Positions 1 to 8,387 are shown, counted from the first letter of the stretch. The stretch is 42,944 bases of DNA from CAYLOP01 sp964385305 (GCA_964385305.1 CAYLOP010000013.1:1-42944), one strand, 5' to 3'. Notes: generated by a model from the letters alone, not told the origin. Program-made: numbers and translations.

Positions 1-552
1 GTTTGGAGACCAGATTCGAGTGCGCTTGGCGTCGCCATTCCATCTTCAGATCCCATCACACCCCCTACAAACGGGACGATATGGCGGATTCCGGTAAATG
101 GAGACCCAGCGGTAAACCTTGCAACGATCCTGGGAGATTTCTACTTTGCCCAGGTTTTCACAGAAGCGGTCCTCACCCCGAACCTCCAGCATGTGGCCTT
201 CCTACGAGATACACCCACACCGAACATAAGGGATCTCTACATAGCCAATCCGGATGGAACTGGCGCGTCGGTTTACGCGAACGGTGATATCCGATTCCTG
301 GGTTGGTCACCAGACAGTGTACACTTTATCTACTCTGATGGAGGGCCGATGAATTTACTATTAGGTGAAATAGGAGGCGCCCCAACACCCGTTGGTGCAT
401 GCAACCAGCCAAGCTGGGTTGATGGCTCGCACTTCCTCTGCCTTTCTGGCAGCTTAGGGGCTTGGACACTTATGAGAGGCCAAATTGGCGTCGGCCTGAC
501 ACCGATTGTCAGCCCAATCGGGGATTTCGTATCCTATGATTTCACAAAATAA
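1..552 (+). CDS. C-terminal part of a WD40/TolB-like beta-propeller protein (5' end outside window)
   Basis: The reading frame is open from base 1 to the TAA at 550-552, so only the last 183 residues are present and no start can be given. The repeated blades show motifs typical of WD40-like/TolB propellers: VWRPDSSALGVA, LTPNLQHVAFLRD, LYIANPDGTG and FLGWSPDSVHFIYS. These are the 'W-SPDG..I.F' and 'DLYV.N.DGTG' patterns of periplasmic or surface propellers. No enzyme motif is visible. Probably exported, but the signal peptide would lie outside the window. The next gene lies 142 bp downstream on the same strand. The fold is fairly safe; the function is unknown. Confidence 0.7.
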   Translation, partial: VWRPDSSALGVAIPSSDPITPPTNGTIWRIPVNGDPAVNLATILGDFYFAQVFTEAVLTPNLQHVAFLRDTPTPNIRDLYIANPDGTGASVYANGDIRFLGWSPDSVHFIYSDGGPMNLLLGEIGGAPTPVGACNQPSWVDGSHFLCLSGSLGAWTLMRGQIGVGLTPIVSPIGDFVSYDFTK

Positions 553-582
553 GTCGTGTCGGGATAGCATGAAACACGCCTA

Positions 583-669
583 ATAGGACATGGGCGCCAG
601 TTGTCCAGAAATAAAAGGTGATATATCCTGCAAATAGGACTTATCGGGGGGATAGGACAATATCCCCTC
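583..669. repeat. Three ATAGGAC direct repeats and a GC-rich hairpin
   Basis: ATAGGACA/T occurs at 583-590, 634-641 and 652-659. The last copy overlaps a stem of GGGGATA (648-654) and TATCCCC (661-667) with a 6-nt loop. The stem extends to 646-669 through one G-T pair. It lies 25 nt before the next start codon and has no T-tract, so it looks more like a leader structure or operator than an intrinsic terminator. Function not known. Confidence 0.4.
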
Positions 670-694
670 CTATGAATGCCCAAGGGGAATAATT

Positions 695-1003
695 ATGGTT
701 AACTACGACTTGCTTGATCTAACTTGGCTCATACTCTCCGTTGTATTTTTCTATTTCTGCGTCCTTTTCTGGAACTACTCCAGAATGCCCCTGAGACAAT
801 TCATTTTTCGGAATCGGGGTTGGGGCGATTCGAGTGAAGGCGACCCTTCACTGGAGGAGGAGCTACCTTCTGTATTCTTGAGCGACCTCGAGGGCTTCAT
901 TAATTCCATCAATCGCACGAACAGCATCCGCTTCCGGCTCGGCTCGGGAGGATTCTTTATCGCGGGTATGCTCTCACTCATCTCGCTTTTCCTCACAAAT
1001 TAA
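695..1003 (+). CDS. Small two-helix membrane protein, unknown function
   Basis: This 102-residue protein starts at an ATG preceded by AAGGGG about 9 nt upstream. A hydrophobic helix spans about residues 7-26 (LTWLILSVVFFYFCVLFW), and a second spans about 84-101 at the C-terminus. Between them is a hydrophilic, acidic loop of about 55 residues (GDPSLEEELP) with no recognisable catalytic motif. I do not recognise a family. It follows the propeller fragment on the same strand and could be cotranscribed, although the gap contains a hairpin. The clear ribosome binding site and the membrane-protein composition make it a likely real gene. Confidence 0.55.
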   Translation: MVNYDLLDLTWLILSVVFFYFCVLFWNYSRMPLRQFIFRNRGWGDSSEGDPSLEEELPSVFLSDLEGFINSINRTNSIRFRLGSGGFFIAGMLSLISLFLTN

Positions 1004-1418
1004 CGTAGTATCCCACGCCCATTCAAACACGCGCTTCTTGGACGTACTCCATCCGTACCATAAATCCCATGGTCCCCATTCCGTCATCCATAACGATTGA
1101 AAACATGATGGTCCTTCAACACGCATTTTGATGTAGTGTGCATACTGACTCACATTGTTTTCACCAGGGACATGGTCACACGCCCAGCATGGGCATTTTC
1201 TGGATAAAGCGCCTTGCGCTCATCTCGTAAGATCGCTCTCTCCCTACCCATGCGTTAGAATCAAAGTGGCATGAGATCGAGCACCACCTGCGCAGCCGCT
1301 ACCAAGCCACAACACCAGCGCCGAAATGCAGGAATGAAAGGATTGTCCTGAAGCTGAAGATCATTGCCGAAGCGTTGCCGGGGGCAATGTCGTATTGTAA
1401 GGATAAAGGGCTTTCATA
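1004..1418. other. Intergenic region with a hairpin in the nfi leader
   Basis: About 415 bp without a convincing gene on either strand. Near its right end an inverted repeat CATTGCC (1362-1368) and GGCAATG (1383-1389) with a 14-nt spacer lies 29 nt before the endonuclease V start codon. It has no T-tract, and it may be an operator or a 5' leader hairpin. Nothing else stands out. Confidence 0.4.
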
Positions 1419-2123
1419 ATGCAGGCACAACAGCATTCATGGGAATTGACACCGGATGAGGCAATCGCCCTACAAGAGAGACTTCGCAAGGAAGTTATCC
1501 TCGAGGATCAGATTGGACTCGTCACCCATGTAGCCGGAGTTGATGCGAGCTATGACCAAAGCCATGCACGCACCACGGCTGCCGTGGCAGTACTCACATT
1601 TCCCGAATTGCAGCTCGCCGAGGTGGCGGTGGTCCGCCAACCCACACATTTCCCCTACATACCGGGTTTGCTCTCCTTCCGTGAGACCCCTCCAATATTG
1701 CAGGCACTGAAGGATCTCGATCGCCCACCTGATCTGTTGATTTGTGATGGCCACGGCATTGCACACCCACGCCGCTTTGGGTTGGCCTGTCATATCGGTT
1801 ACCTAACGGGGATCCCAACCATCGGAGTGGCCAAACGCAAGCTGGTCGGGGAGCATGCGGAAGTACCTGAGGATCGTGGAAAATGGCAGCATATCTACGA
1901 AGACAACGAGATCATCGGTGCAGCCTTGCGCACTCGCGTCCATGTAAAACCGGTCTACGTCTCAATTGGCTACAGGGTAAGCCTTGAGACTGCAGTCGAT
2001 TATGTTATGCGGTGTACACCAAAATTCCGTCTTCCGGAAACAACCCGCGAGGCCCATCGATTGGCATCCGAAGTGTACGAGAAGGATCAGCCCTTTGAAA
2101 GCAATTCCTCGAAGATCGCCTGA
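1419..2123 (+). CDS. nfi: Endonuclease V (deoxyinosine 3' endonuclease)
   Basis: This 234-residue protein has the usual endonuclease V length. The family cuts the second phosphodiester bond 3' of deoxyinosine in DNA, starting repair of deaminated adenine. Family motifs are present in order: GVDASY with Asp42, the wedge/active-site block YIPGLLSFRE with Tyr80 and Glu89, and DGHGIAHPRRFGLACHIG with Asp110 and His116. Then follow AKRKLVG and the C-terminal VSIGYRVSLETAV. Asp42, Glu89 and Asp110 match the metal-binding triad of characterised enzymes. The ATG is preceded by AAAGGG. Its last 37 bp overlap tail to tail with gatB on the other strand. It is not part of an obvious operon. Confidence 0.95.
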   Translation: MQAQQHSWELTPDEAIALQERLRKEVILEDQIGLVTHVAGVDASYDQSHARTTAAVAVLTFPELQLAEVAVVRQPTHFPYIPGLLSFRETPPILQALKDLDRPPDLLICDGHGIAHPRRFGLACHIGYLTGIPTIGVAKRKLVGEHAEVPEDRGKWQHIYEDNEIIGAALRTRVHVKPVYVSIGYRVSLETAVDYVMRCTPKFRLPETTREAHRLASEVYEKDQPFESNSSKIA

Positions 2124-3529
2124 GCCTTCTGAGGATTGGCTTTGCCGCGCGTCTCGCGCATGATCTGCCCCACAAACCAACCCAGGATCGTCGCCTTTCC
2201 GCTCTGATAGGTCGCCACTTGTTCTGGATTGTCTGCCAGGATTTGGACCGCGATCGCTTGGAGCGTCTCATCGTCAGAGACCTGTGCGAGCCCATCCGCC
2301 TCTACGATCTCACTCGGCGATCGACCGCTCTCCTCCACCCGTTCAAGCAACGCCTTGGCGGTGTTGGTTGTGATTCGTTTTGCCTCGACCATGCGAATGA
2401 TATCGGCCAAATTCTCAGGGCGCAGTCGCAGTTTCCCTGCAGGGACTCCGCGGTCGCGAATCATGCGCAGTACATCATTCATCAACCAATTGGATACCAC
2501 TTTTGCATCGTCGCCATAGTCCTTCATGGTCTCTTCAAAATAATCTGAAAGACTGCGCTCCTCGGTCAGGATCTCGGCGTCATAGAGAGGGAGATTGTAT
2601 TCTTTGATGAATCGGGACCGACGTTCAAGTGGCAATTCAGGTAGGGGCGCTAAGATTTCCTCACGCCAAGCCTTATCCAGCCTGATGGGTAGCAAATCCG
2701 GTTCTCGGAAATAGCGATAGTCCGCCTCTGTTTCCTTGACGCGCATCTTCAGCAGGGTGTTCGTTTCCTCGTCCCAATGCAGTGTCCAAGCCTCAATGGT
2801 ATTTCCAGCTTCAACCTCGCGAATCTGGCGCGTGATCTCCGATGCGATTGCTGCACGCACGTTCTCGATGGAGTTCACATTCTTGATCTCCGTCTTTGGA
2901 TTAAGGTAAGTTTCGCCTTTCGGCCTAATCGAGACATTGGCATCACAGCGAAGTTGACCGCGCTCCATATCTCCATCGGATATCCCAAGCCAGCGCAGGA
3001 GTTGACGAAGTCGGATCAAGTATTGCGCAGCCTCATCCGCCGACCGAAGGTCGGGACCCGTCACCATCTCAACCAGGGGAACTCCGCATCGATTGAAATC
3101 GATAAGACGCTGTCCATCCTCATAGATCGTTTTCCCCGCATCCTCTTCAAGGTGCAGTTTGGTGATGGTCACAAGTCGTGACGTGCCATCGGGCATCGGC
3201 AAATCCAGTGAACCACCGAGTGCCAGCGGCTCATCGTATTGGCTGATTTGATAGCCTTTCGGAAGGTCGGGGTAGAAGTAGTTCTTACGAGCAAAATAAG
3301 AGAGTGTCTGGATCGAGTCCGCATGCATTGCTTCAGCGAGCAGCACGCCCTTCTCCACCACCGCCCGGTTAAGAACCGGTAGGACACCGGGCAGCCCGGT
3401 ACAAACCGGACAAATATTGGTGTTTGGCGGATCTCCCCATGAATCCGCTTTACAGGCGCAAAAGATCTTGCTCTCCGTATTCAATTGAATGTGGGTTTCC
3501 AATCCAATAACGGCTTCAAATTCAGGCAT
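2087..3529 (-). CDS. gatB: Aspartyl/glutamyl-tRNA(Asn/Gln) amidotransferase subunit B
   Basis: GatB binds misacylated Asp-tRNA(Asn) or Glu-tRNA(Gln) and, with ATP, activates the side chain for transamidation with ammonia delivered from GatA. The protein is 480 residues, the standard length. The N-terminal cradle begins with EAVIGLETHIQLNT and contains the zinc-type cysteines CAC and CPVC (about residues 24-43). The blocks KNYFYPDLPKGYQISQY and DFNRCGVPLVE are diagnostic. The C-terminal helical tail domain (NVLRMIRDR, then TNTAKALLE) is complete. The ATG at 3527-3529 has AAGGA upstream. It is the last gene of the minus-strand gatC-gatA-cyclophilin-gatB cluster, separated from the cyclophilin gene by 45 bp. 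Confidence 0.97.
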   Translation of the reverse strand: MPEFEAVIGLETHIQLNTESKIFCACKADSWGDPPNTNICPVCTGLPGVLPVLNRAVVEKGVLLAEAMHADSIQTLSYFARKNYFYPDLPKGYQISQYDEPLALGGSLDLPMPDGTSRLVTITKLHLEEDAGKTIYEDGQRLIDFNRCGVPLVEMVTGPDLRSADEAAQYLIRLRQLLRWLGISDGDMERGQLRCDANVSIRPKGETYLNPKTEIKNVNSIENVRAAIASEITRQIREVEAGNTIEAWTLHWDEETNTLLKMRVKETEADYRYFREPDLLPIRLDKAWREEILAPLPELPLERRSRFIKEYNLPLYDAEILTEERSLSDYFEETMKDYGDDAKVVSNWLMNDVLRMIRDRGVPAGKLRLRPENLADIIRMVEAKRITTNTAKALLERVEESGRSPSEIVEADGLAQVSDDETLQAIAVQILADNPEQVATYQSGKATILGWFVGQIMRETRGKANPQKAQAIFEELLSKG

Positions 3530-3574
3530 CCGTTCAATCCTTAAAGATTTTATGCATCCTGATTTCGGTACGCA

Positions 3575-4777
3575 TCAACGCTCGACGATCGTGATCTGCT
3601 CCACCCGATCCTCTGTTGTGAGCTGTTGGACGACATCCATGCCTTCGGTCACGAAGCCAAACACAGAAAACCTTCCATCCATCTCAGGAATGTCTTTCAT
3701 CAAAATATAGAATTGGCTCCCGCTGGCCATCATTCGATCTTGTCGGTAGAAAAAGCCCACAGCGCCTTCGGTATTCGCCAGATCGGGCTCAACTGGGAGA
3801 CCATACCCAACATCACTATCCGGTTGCCCCGTAGGCGAGCCTGTGAGCACAAACTCGCCAGGCTGGACAAACACAATTGGGAACCCGTCGTAATACCCAA
3901 GGTTCGCAAGCACGATGAAGTTGTTCGTGCTCTCTGGCGCTTTGTCAAGCCTGAGTTCTAGCTGTATCGCCCCCTTTGTGGTCTCAATGGTCGCGATGTA
4001 GGATCGCGATGGATCAACCGTCAATGCCGGTTTCCCTGTATAGAGGTTCTCTCGTTCGGCGATTTCCAATTCGGCAAGCGGTCTCCCCTCTTCCATGGTC
4101 GGTACCACAGGGATAGGCGTTGGTGTCGGTGGAGGAAGAAGGCTTTCATCAAGTGATTCGATCTCGACGGTAAGAAGCATATCGCCTTGGAAACTGGGGT
4201 TTTGCTGTGGATCACGCAACGTCAAGGAAAGCGCGACATCCATCCCCTCCACAACTTTGCCAAAAATGGTGTGCAGACTATTCAGATGCGGTGTGGGGCC
4301 GTAGGTTATGAAGAATTGGCTGCCATTGGTGTTCGGGCCGGCGTTCGCCATCGCCAAATAACCTGCATCGTCAAAACGCAGGGATGGGTCGAACTCATCC
4401 TCAAAACGATAGCCAGGCCCTCCACCTCCCGAGCCGGTTGGGTCTCCACCTTGAGCCATAAAATTGGGAAGAACTCGATGGAAGGTTGTGCCATCGTAAA
4501 AACCTTCCTCCGCTAAAAAGACAAAATTATTGACGGTTTTGGGAGTCTTGGAAGCAAAGAGCTCAACCTTGATGTCGCCCTTCTCTGTTTTTAATGTCGC
4601 GAGATAGATCGCCTGAGTGTCGATGCCCATCTCTGGGGGTGTGCTCCACTGTTTGAGCTCTTGCTCTTGCACTTGCCCTTGCTCCTGTTCTTGTGCTTGT
4701 GGGGCACAGGCCCCACTGAACAGCAGAACGACAACACAAATGATAGCTAGACTGATAGACTTTCGGCGCTTGATCAA
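3575..4777 (-). CDS. Lipoprotein with two cyclophilin (peptidyl-prolyl isomerase) domains, the second degenerate
   Basis: This 400-residue protein begins with a signal sequence and lipobox-like SGAC at Cys24, so it is probably a membrane-anchored extracytoplasmic lipoprotein. A Gln/Glu-rich linker follows (about residues 27-43). Cyclophilin domain 1 (about 58-210) keeps the isomerase site FHRVLPNFMAQGGDPTG (Arg101, Gln109) and NGSQFFIT. A Pro-rich linker (215-226) leads to domain 2 (about 258-400), where the FHRV/MIQGGDPTG block has become IVFVQPGEFVLTGSPTG, so the catalytic Arg and Gln are lost; GSQFYIL is retained. The start is TTG (4775-4777) with GGAGGG 8 nt upstream. It lies between gatA and gatB on the same strand. 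Domain 1 should be an active PPIase; domain 2 may only bind. Confidence 0.9.
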   Translation of the reverse strand: MIKRRKSISLAIICVVVLLFSGACAPQAQEQEQGQVQEQELKQWSTPPEMGIDTQAIYLATLKTEKGDIKVELFASKTPKTVNNFVFLAEEGFYDGTTFHRVLPNFMAQGGDPTGSGGGGPGYRFEDEFDPSLRFDDAGYLAMANAGPNTNGSQFFITYGPTPHLNSLHTIFGKVVEGMDVALSLTLRDPQQNPSFQGDMLLTVEIESLDESLLPPPTPTPIPVVPTMEEGRPLAELEIAERENLYTGKPALTVDPSRSYIATIETTKGAIQLELRLDKAPESTNNFIVLANLGYYDGFPIVFVQPGEFVLTGSPTGQPDSDVGYGLPVEPDLANTEGAVGFFYRQDRMMASGSQFYILMKDIPEMDGRFSVFGFVTEGMDVVQQLTTEDRVEQITIVER

Positions 4778-4849
4778 TGAATTACCCTCCGCCTTATGGT
4801 GTCTTTTCGCTATTGGGATTTCTGCATTCGCTCCATAACCGAGTGAAGC

Positions 4850-4880
4850 GTGAAATTCAAACCCCGCGGGTTAAATTCAC
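4850..4880. repeat. Imperfect hairpin just after gatA
   Basis: GTGAAATTCAAACCC (4850-4864) pairs imperfectly with GGGTTAAATTCAC (4868-4880) around a 3-nt loop, starting 5 bp past the gatA stop on the minus strand. There is no T-tract on either side, so it may stabilise or partially terminate the gatCA message before the cyclophilin gene rather than act as a full terminator. Confidence 0.4.
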
Positions 4881-4885
4881 TCAAA

Positions 4886-6487
4886 TCATTCGATCCCTTG
4901 GAGCACCTTTGGTTTAACCTTCCGCCACGGTGCACTTTCTGTACTCATCTCGTAGCTGCGGCCCGCCTTCAACAACTGGTCTTCAGAAAAATCGGGACCA
5001 AGGAATTGGAGCCCGATCGGCAAGCCTTGGGTATCCAAGCCGCATGGCAAGGAAAGTCCCGGAACACCCGCGAGATTAGCGGGAACGGTTAGGAGATCCG
5101 CATATTGCATCAACACTGAATCCCCATAGACTTCAGCGATCCGGAACGCTGTGGTAGGTGTGGTTGCGGTCAAGAGACAATCCAATCGATACTTTCCATC
5201 CTCACGAAAGATCGTTTCGAAATCCTGCCGGATGAGCCGGCGCACTCGCAGCGCACGCTCATAATAACCTTTCTCGTATTGCTCGGCAGATACATACATG
5301 CCCATCAAAATGCGAAGTTTGGGCTGCAGGCCAAAACCACGTCCCCGACTGGCGCGATACATTTCTCGTAAATCCGCTACTGGACCGTCGTACCGGAAGC
5401 CATACTTCACACCATCATAGCGGTGAAGATTCGAGGCGGCTTCCACGCGAGAGACAACGAAATAAACTGGAATCCCAAAACGCGTGTTGGGTATGGGTAC
5501 ATCATCGACAATCTCCGCGCCAGCATTCGCCATAACATCAGCAGCACGGAAGACGGCTGCCTCGACTTCAGGTGCGATGGGCTGCTCCCGTAACTCGCCA
5601 GTCTCGGGGTCGGGGAATTTCAGACGAAAATAGTCCGGCGAGAGACCCATACGCATCCCCTTCACACCGTCCTCTAATCCCGCCAAGTAGTTGGGGACGT
5701 CGACCTTTGCGGAGGTCGCATCGTGCGGGTCGACGCCAGCGATGACATTGAGCATCAATGCGGCATCGGTCACATCGCGTGTCACCGGTCCCGGGCAATC
5801 CAGGGAGGATGCAAATGCGATCAAGCCATAACGGGACACACGCCCATAGGTTGGCTTCATCCCGACAACGCCACAGAACGCGGCTGGCTGGCGTACCGAA
5901 CCAGCGGTGTCCGTGCCGAGTGATATGCATGCCTCGCCTGCTGCCACCGCAGCTGCGCTTCCCCCAGATGAGCCGCCGGGAACATGCGCGGGGTTCCATG
6001 GGTTCCCGGGCGGCGGCAGGAAAGCAGAGGACTCGTTCGACGAGCCGAAAGTGAATTCATCAAGATTGGCTTTCCCCACCGTTACCGCTCCGCTCAGCTC
6101 CATCCGCTCCACCGGTGTGGCGCTGTACGGGGCAACGAACGTTTCCAAGATGCGTGAAGCAGCGGTGGACGGCGTGCCTTTGACGCAAAAAATATCCTTA
6201 ACAGCCAGGGGCACACCCGCAAGCGGACCGGGATCCTCCCCAGTTGCAATCTTGCGATCCACCTCCTCGGCCTGCGCCCTGGCGCGCTCCGACGTCACGG
6301 TGATGAAACTGTGTATCTTCTCTAAATCTTCCGGGTCGGGTTGATATGGCGAGGTCGAGGGTGATCTGCCTTCGACCTGTCCGATGCGGGATAGGGTTGA
6401 TTCAAGAACCTCAATGGCGCTAATTTCGCCCTGCTTCACTCGCGCAACGATAGCATGAGCGGGAAGGTCGCAGAGATCGTCGCTCAT
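4886..6487 (-). CDS. gatA: Aspartyl/glutamyl-tRNA(Asn/Gln) amidotransferase subunit A
   Basis: GatA is the amidase-signature subunit that hydrolyses glutamine and passes ammonia to GatB. The protein has 533 residues, somewhat longer than the usual about 485. The extra length is spread over the N-terminal region (Pro/Ser-rich segment about 41-52) and mid-protein. The amidase triad is visible: Lys97 in GVPLAVKDIF, the cis-Ser at 173 in VPGGSSGGSAAAVAA, and the nucleophile Ser197 in DTAGSVRQPA (more often DTGGS in the family). The start was set at the ATG 6485-6487, which overlaps the gatC stop as ATGA. A longer in-frame extension upstream would lie inside gatC and has no family similarity. Confidence 0.96.
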   Translation of the reverse strand: MSDDLCDLPAHAIVARVKQGEISAIEVLESTLSRIGQVEGRSPSTSPYQPDPEDLEKIHSFITVTSERARAQAEEVDRKIATGEDPGPLAGVPLAVKDIFCVKGTPSTAASRILETFVAPYSATPVERMELSGAVTVGKANLDEFTFGSSNESSAFLPPPGNPWNPAHVPGGSSGGSAAAVAAGEACISLGTDTAGSVRQPAAFCGVVGMKPTYGRVSRYGLIAFASSLDCPGPVTRDVTDAALMLNVIAGVDPHDATSAKVDVPNYLAGLEDGVKGMRMGLSPDYFRLKFPDPETGELREQPIAPEVEAAVFRAADVMANAGAEIVDDVPIPNTRFGIPVYFVVSRVEAASNLHRYDGVKYGFRYDGPVADLREMYRASRGRGFGLQPKLRILMGMYVSAEQYEKGYYERALRVRRLIRQDFETIFREDGKYRLDCLLTATTPTTAFRIAEVYGDSVLMQYADLLTVPANLAGVPGLSLPCGLDTQGLPIGLQFLGPDFSEDQLLKAGRSYEMSTESAPWRKVKPKVLQGIE

Positions 6488-6825
6488 TCCAGTTCCTCTT
6501 GTGGGATATCGGGCACAACGATGAACCGCCCATCGCGCTTGGGGGCTTGCTCGAGAATCTCGTCTGCATCCGGACATGCCTCGATTTTATCTTCCCGCAG
6601 AGGCAGGCTCATCGCAGCGGTATAAGGTACACCATGGGATACGATAGGGAGCGAATCATCGACCTCGATGGCTTCTAGTTCGCGGATAGCTCGCAGTTGG
6701 TTGTTTAACTCACGATGCAAATATTCGGATTCCTCCTCTTCAAGCGCAAACGCAGCTAATTCGACAAGATGATCGAAGACCGCTTTGCTCATCCCCTCGG
6801 CGGGGTTCCCTTCACGCGTTGACAA
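6484..6825 (-). CDS. gatC: Aspartyl/glutamyl-tRNA(Asn/Gln) amidotransferase subunit C
   Basis: GatC is the small belt subunit that holds GatA and GatB together. The 113 residues show the GatC pattern: SKAVFDHLVELAAFALEEEE, then LNNQLRAIRELEAIEVDD, and PLREDKIEACPDADEIL ahead of the C-terminal FIVVPDIP. A TTG start at 6823-6825 is chosen because GGGAGGA lies about 6 nt upstream. The next in-frame ATG (12 codons in) has only a poorly spaced purine tract. The stop overlaps the gatA ATG (ATGA), implying translational coupling. A good sigma70-type promoter lies directly upstream at 6854-6882. Confidence 0.93.
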   Translation of the reverse strand: MSTREGNPAEGMSKAVFDHLVELAAFALEEEESEYLHRELNNQLRAIRELEAIEVDDSLPIVSHGVPYTAAMSLPLREDKIEACPDADEILEQAPKRDGRFIVVPDIPQEELE

Positions 6826-6853
6826 TGTTTCCTCCCGGGATCAGGATGCGCTC

Positions 6854-6882
6854 ATTGTACTCGTTGGCTTATGACCGGTCAA
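6854..6882 (-). promoter_or_regulatory. Sigma70-type promoter for gatCA
   Basis: On the minus strand TTGACC (6877-6882) and TACAAT (6854-6859) are separated by exactly 17 bp. Transcription would start near 6847, giving a leader of about 22 nt that contains the GGGAGGA ribosome binding site of gatC. This is the best two-box promoter seen in the window. Confidence 0.65.
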
Positions 6883-7199
6883 AGGTTGCGAGCCGTTTCT
6901 AGTGCTTTATGAACAGGGGTTTGAAAATATGTTCACAAACTTCGCTAGGGGTAGATGCGCAACGCCTGCGGGGTCGGGGGTATACAATGCCACCACCATC
7001 ACGAAATTTGGAATCAACGTACGGGCGGGGCATTTGGCGGGTTGCCACCCCGTAAACCAAAGCACACGAGATATCGCCTATGGGGTAGTACATACTTCGC
7101 CCGCAGTAATCCACTGCACGAGCATGATGAAGTCTCTTTCTTTTGGACATGCTATAATCGCCCCGCTTATCCGCATGAGACCAAACGTAGGAGGTCCTG
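6883..7199. promoter_or_regulatory. Divergent intergenic region with extended -10 promoter for the acyl-CoA dehydrogenase
   Basis: The region between the gatC promoter and the acyl-CoA dehydrogenase gene has no supported gene. On the plus strand TGcTATAAT at 7150-7158 is a perfect extended -10, with no good -35. Transcription would begin near 7165. GGAGGT at about 7190-7195 is the ribosome binding site. The 14 bases 7148-7161 recur exactly before the isobutyryl-CoA-mutase-like gene (22318-22331). Confidence 0.5.
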
Positions 7200-8387
7200 A
7201 TGTCAACGTCCGAGACACCGCACCCTGGTCCAAGCTTCGGACTTTCCCCCGAGCAAAAAATGATCCAGCAAACCGCACGGGACTTCGCCCAGCATGAAAT
7301 TGCGCCCATCGCGGCGGAATTTGACGAGAGCGGCGAATTTCCACTCGAGACAATCCGTAAGATGGGCCAGATGGGGTTGATGGGGATTGAGGTCCCTGAA
7401 GAGTATGGCGGAGCGGGATTGGATACTATGGCATACGTCCTGGCGCTGGAGGAGATCAGTAAAGCAGACGCAGCCCACGGTACCATCATGTCTGTGAACA
7501 ACTCCCTCTTCTGCTATGCACTTCTGCGCTATGGGACCGAGGCACAAAAGAAGAAGTTCTTGGAACCAGCAGCATCTGGCAAGGCTATTGGCGCCTACTC
7601 GCTCACAGAACCCATGTCGGGTTCGGATGCAGGCACGATGCGATCACGCGCTGAACTTCAAGGAGATGCATACATCCTCAATGGGCGAAAGTCGTGGGTC
7701 TCAAGCGCACCGAAGGCGGATTTCATCCTTGTGTTCATCATGACAGAACCAGAGAAGAAACACAAAGGTATCACAGCCTTCCTGGTTGAGACGGACAAAC
7801 CCGGTTTCAGCCGCGGGAAGACCGAACCCAAAATGGGCATTCGCGCTTCGGCGACGAGCGAGATCCTCTTTGAAGACTACCGATGCCCCATCGAAGACCG
7901 GCTCAGCGATGAGGGACAGGGATTTAAAATCGCGATGAGCGTCCTCGACGCTGGGCGGATCGGGATCGCATCCCAAGCCTTGGGAATAGCCGAAGCCGCG
8001 TATGATGCCAGCATTAAATATGCGCGTGAGCGAGAGGCCTTCGGCAAGAAGATTGGGCAATTCCAGGGCATTTCTTTCAAGCTTGCGGATATGAAGACTC
8101 GCATAGAAGCCAGCCGTCTCCTTATCTATCAGGCAGCTTTGGCGAAAGAACGCTCTAAAGAGACCGGCACCCGTTTCACAATGGAAGCCTGTATGGCAAA
8201 ACTCTTTGCAGCAAAAACAGCCGTCTTTTGCGCTGACGCAGCCGTCCAGATCCATGGCGGCATGGGATACTCGAAGGAACTGCCGGTTGAGCGCTATTAC
8301 CGAGATGCCAAGATCACCGAGATTTACGAAGGCACCTCAGAAATTCAACAATTGGTGATCTCTCGCTTGGAGCTGGGATTGCGCTAA
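7200..8387 (+). CDS. Short-chain/branched-type acyl-CoA dehydrogenase
   Basis: This FAD flavoenzyme class makes the alpha-beta double bond in acyl-CoA and passes electrons to electron-transfer flavoprotein. The 395 residues match the family length (about 380-400). Motifs are in order: EVPEEYGGAGLD in the N-terminal helical domain, AYSLTEPMSGSDAGTM (flavin/substrate loop) and GRKSWVSSAPKAD. Then come MGIRASATSEILFEDYRCP and, at the end, AVQIHGGMGYSKELPVERYYRDAKI followed by IYEGTSEIQ. Glu377 in YEGT sits where butyryl-/short-chain enzymes carry the catalytic base, which argues against the isovaleryl and long-chain types. The ATG follows GGAGGTCCTG. It is monocistronic in appearance; no ETF genes are in the window. 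Exact substrate not determinable. Confidence 0.93.
   Translation: MSTSETPHPGPSFGLSPEQKMIQQTARDFAQHEIAPIAAEFDESGEFPLETIRKMGQMGLMGIEVPEEYGGAGLDTMAYVLALEEISKADAAHGTIMSVNNSLFCYALLRYGTEAQKKKFLEPAASGKAIGAYSLTEPMSGSDAGTMRSRAELQGDAYILNGRKSWVSSAPKADFILVFIMTEPEKKHKGITAFLVETDKPGFSRGKTEPKMGIRASATSEILFEDYRCPIEDRLSDEGQGFKIAMSVLDAGRIGIASQALGIAEAAYDASIKYAREREAFGKKIGQFQGISFKLADMKTRIEASRLLIYQAALAKERSKETGTRFTMEACMAKLFAAKTAVFCADAAVQIHGGMGYSKELPVERYYRDAKITEIYEGTSEIQQLVISRLELGLR

Noticed and set aside
6488..6577. 30-codon upstream extension of gatA
   Set aside because: It is antisense-free but lies inside gatC in another frame, while the ATGA overlap start at 6487 fits gatA.
7701..8255. 184-codon frame opposite the acyl-CoA dehydrogenase
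   Set aside because: Complement of a well-supported enzyme gene; Cys-rich random-looking product.
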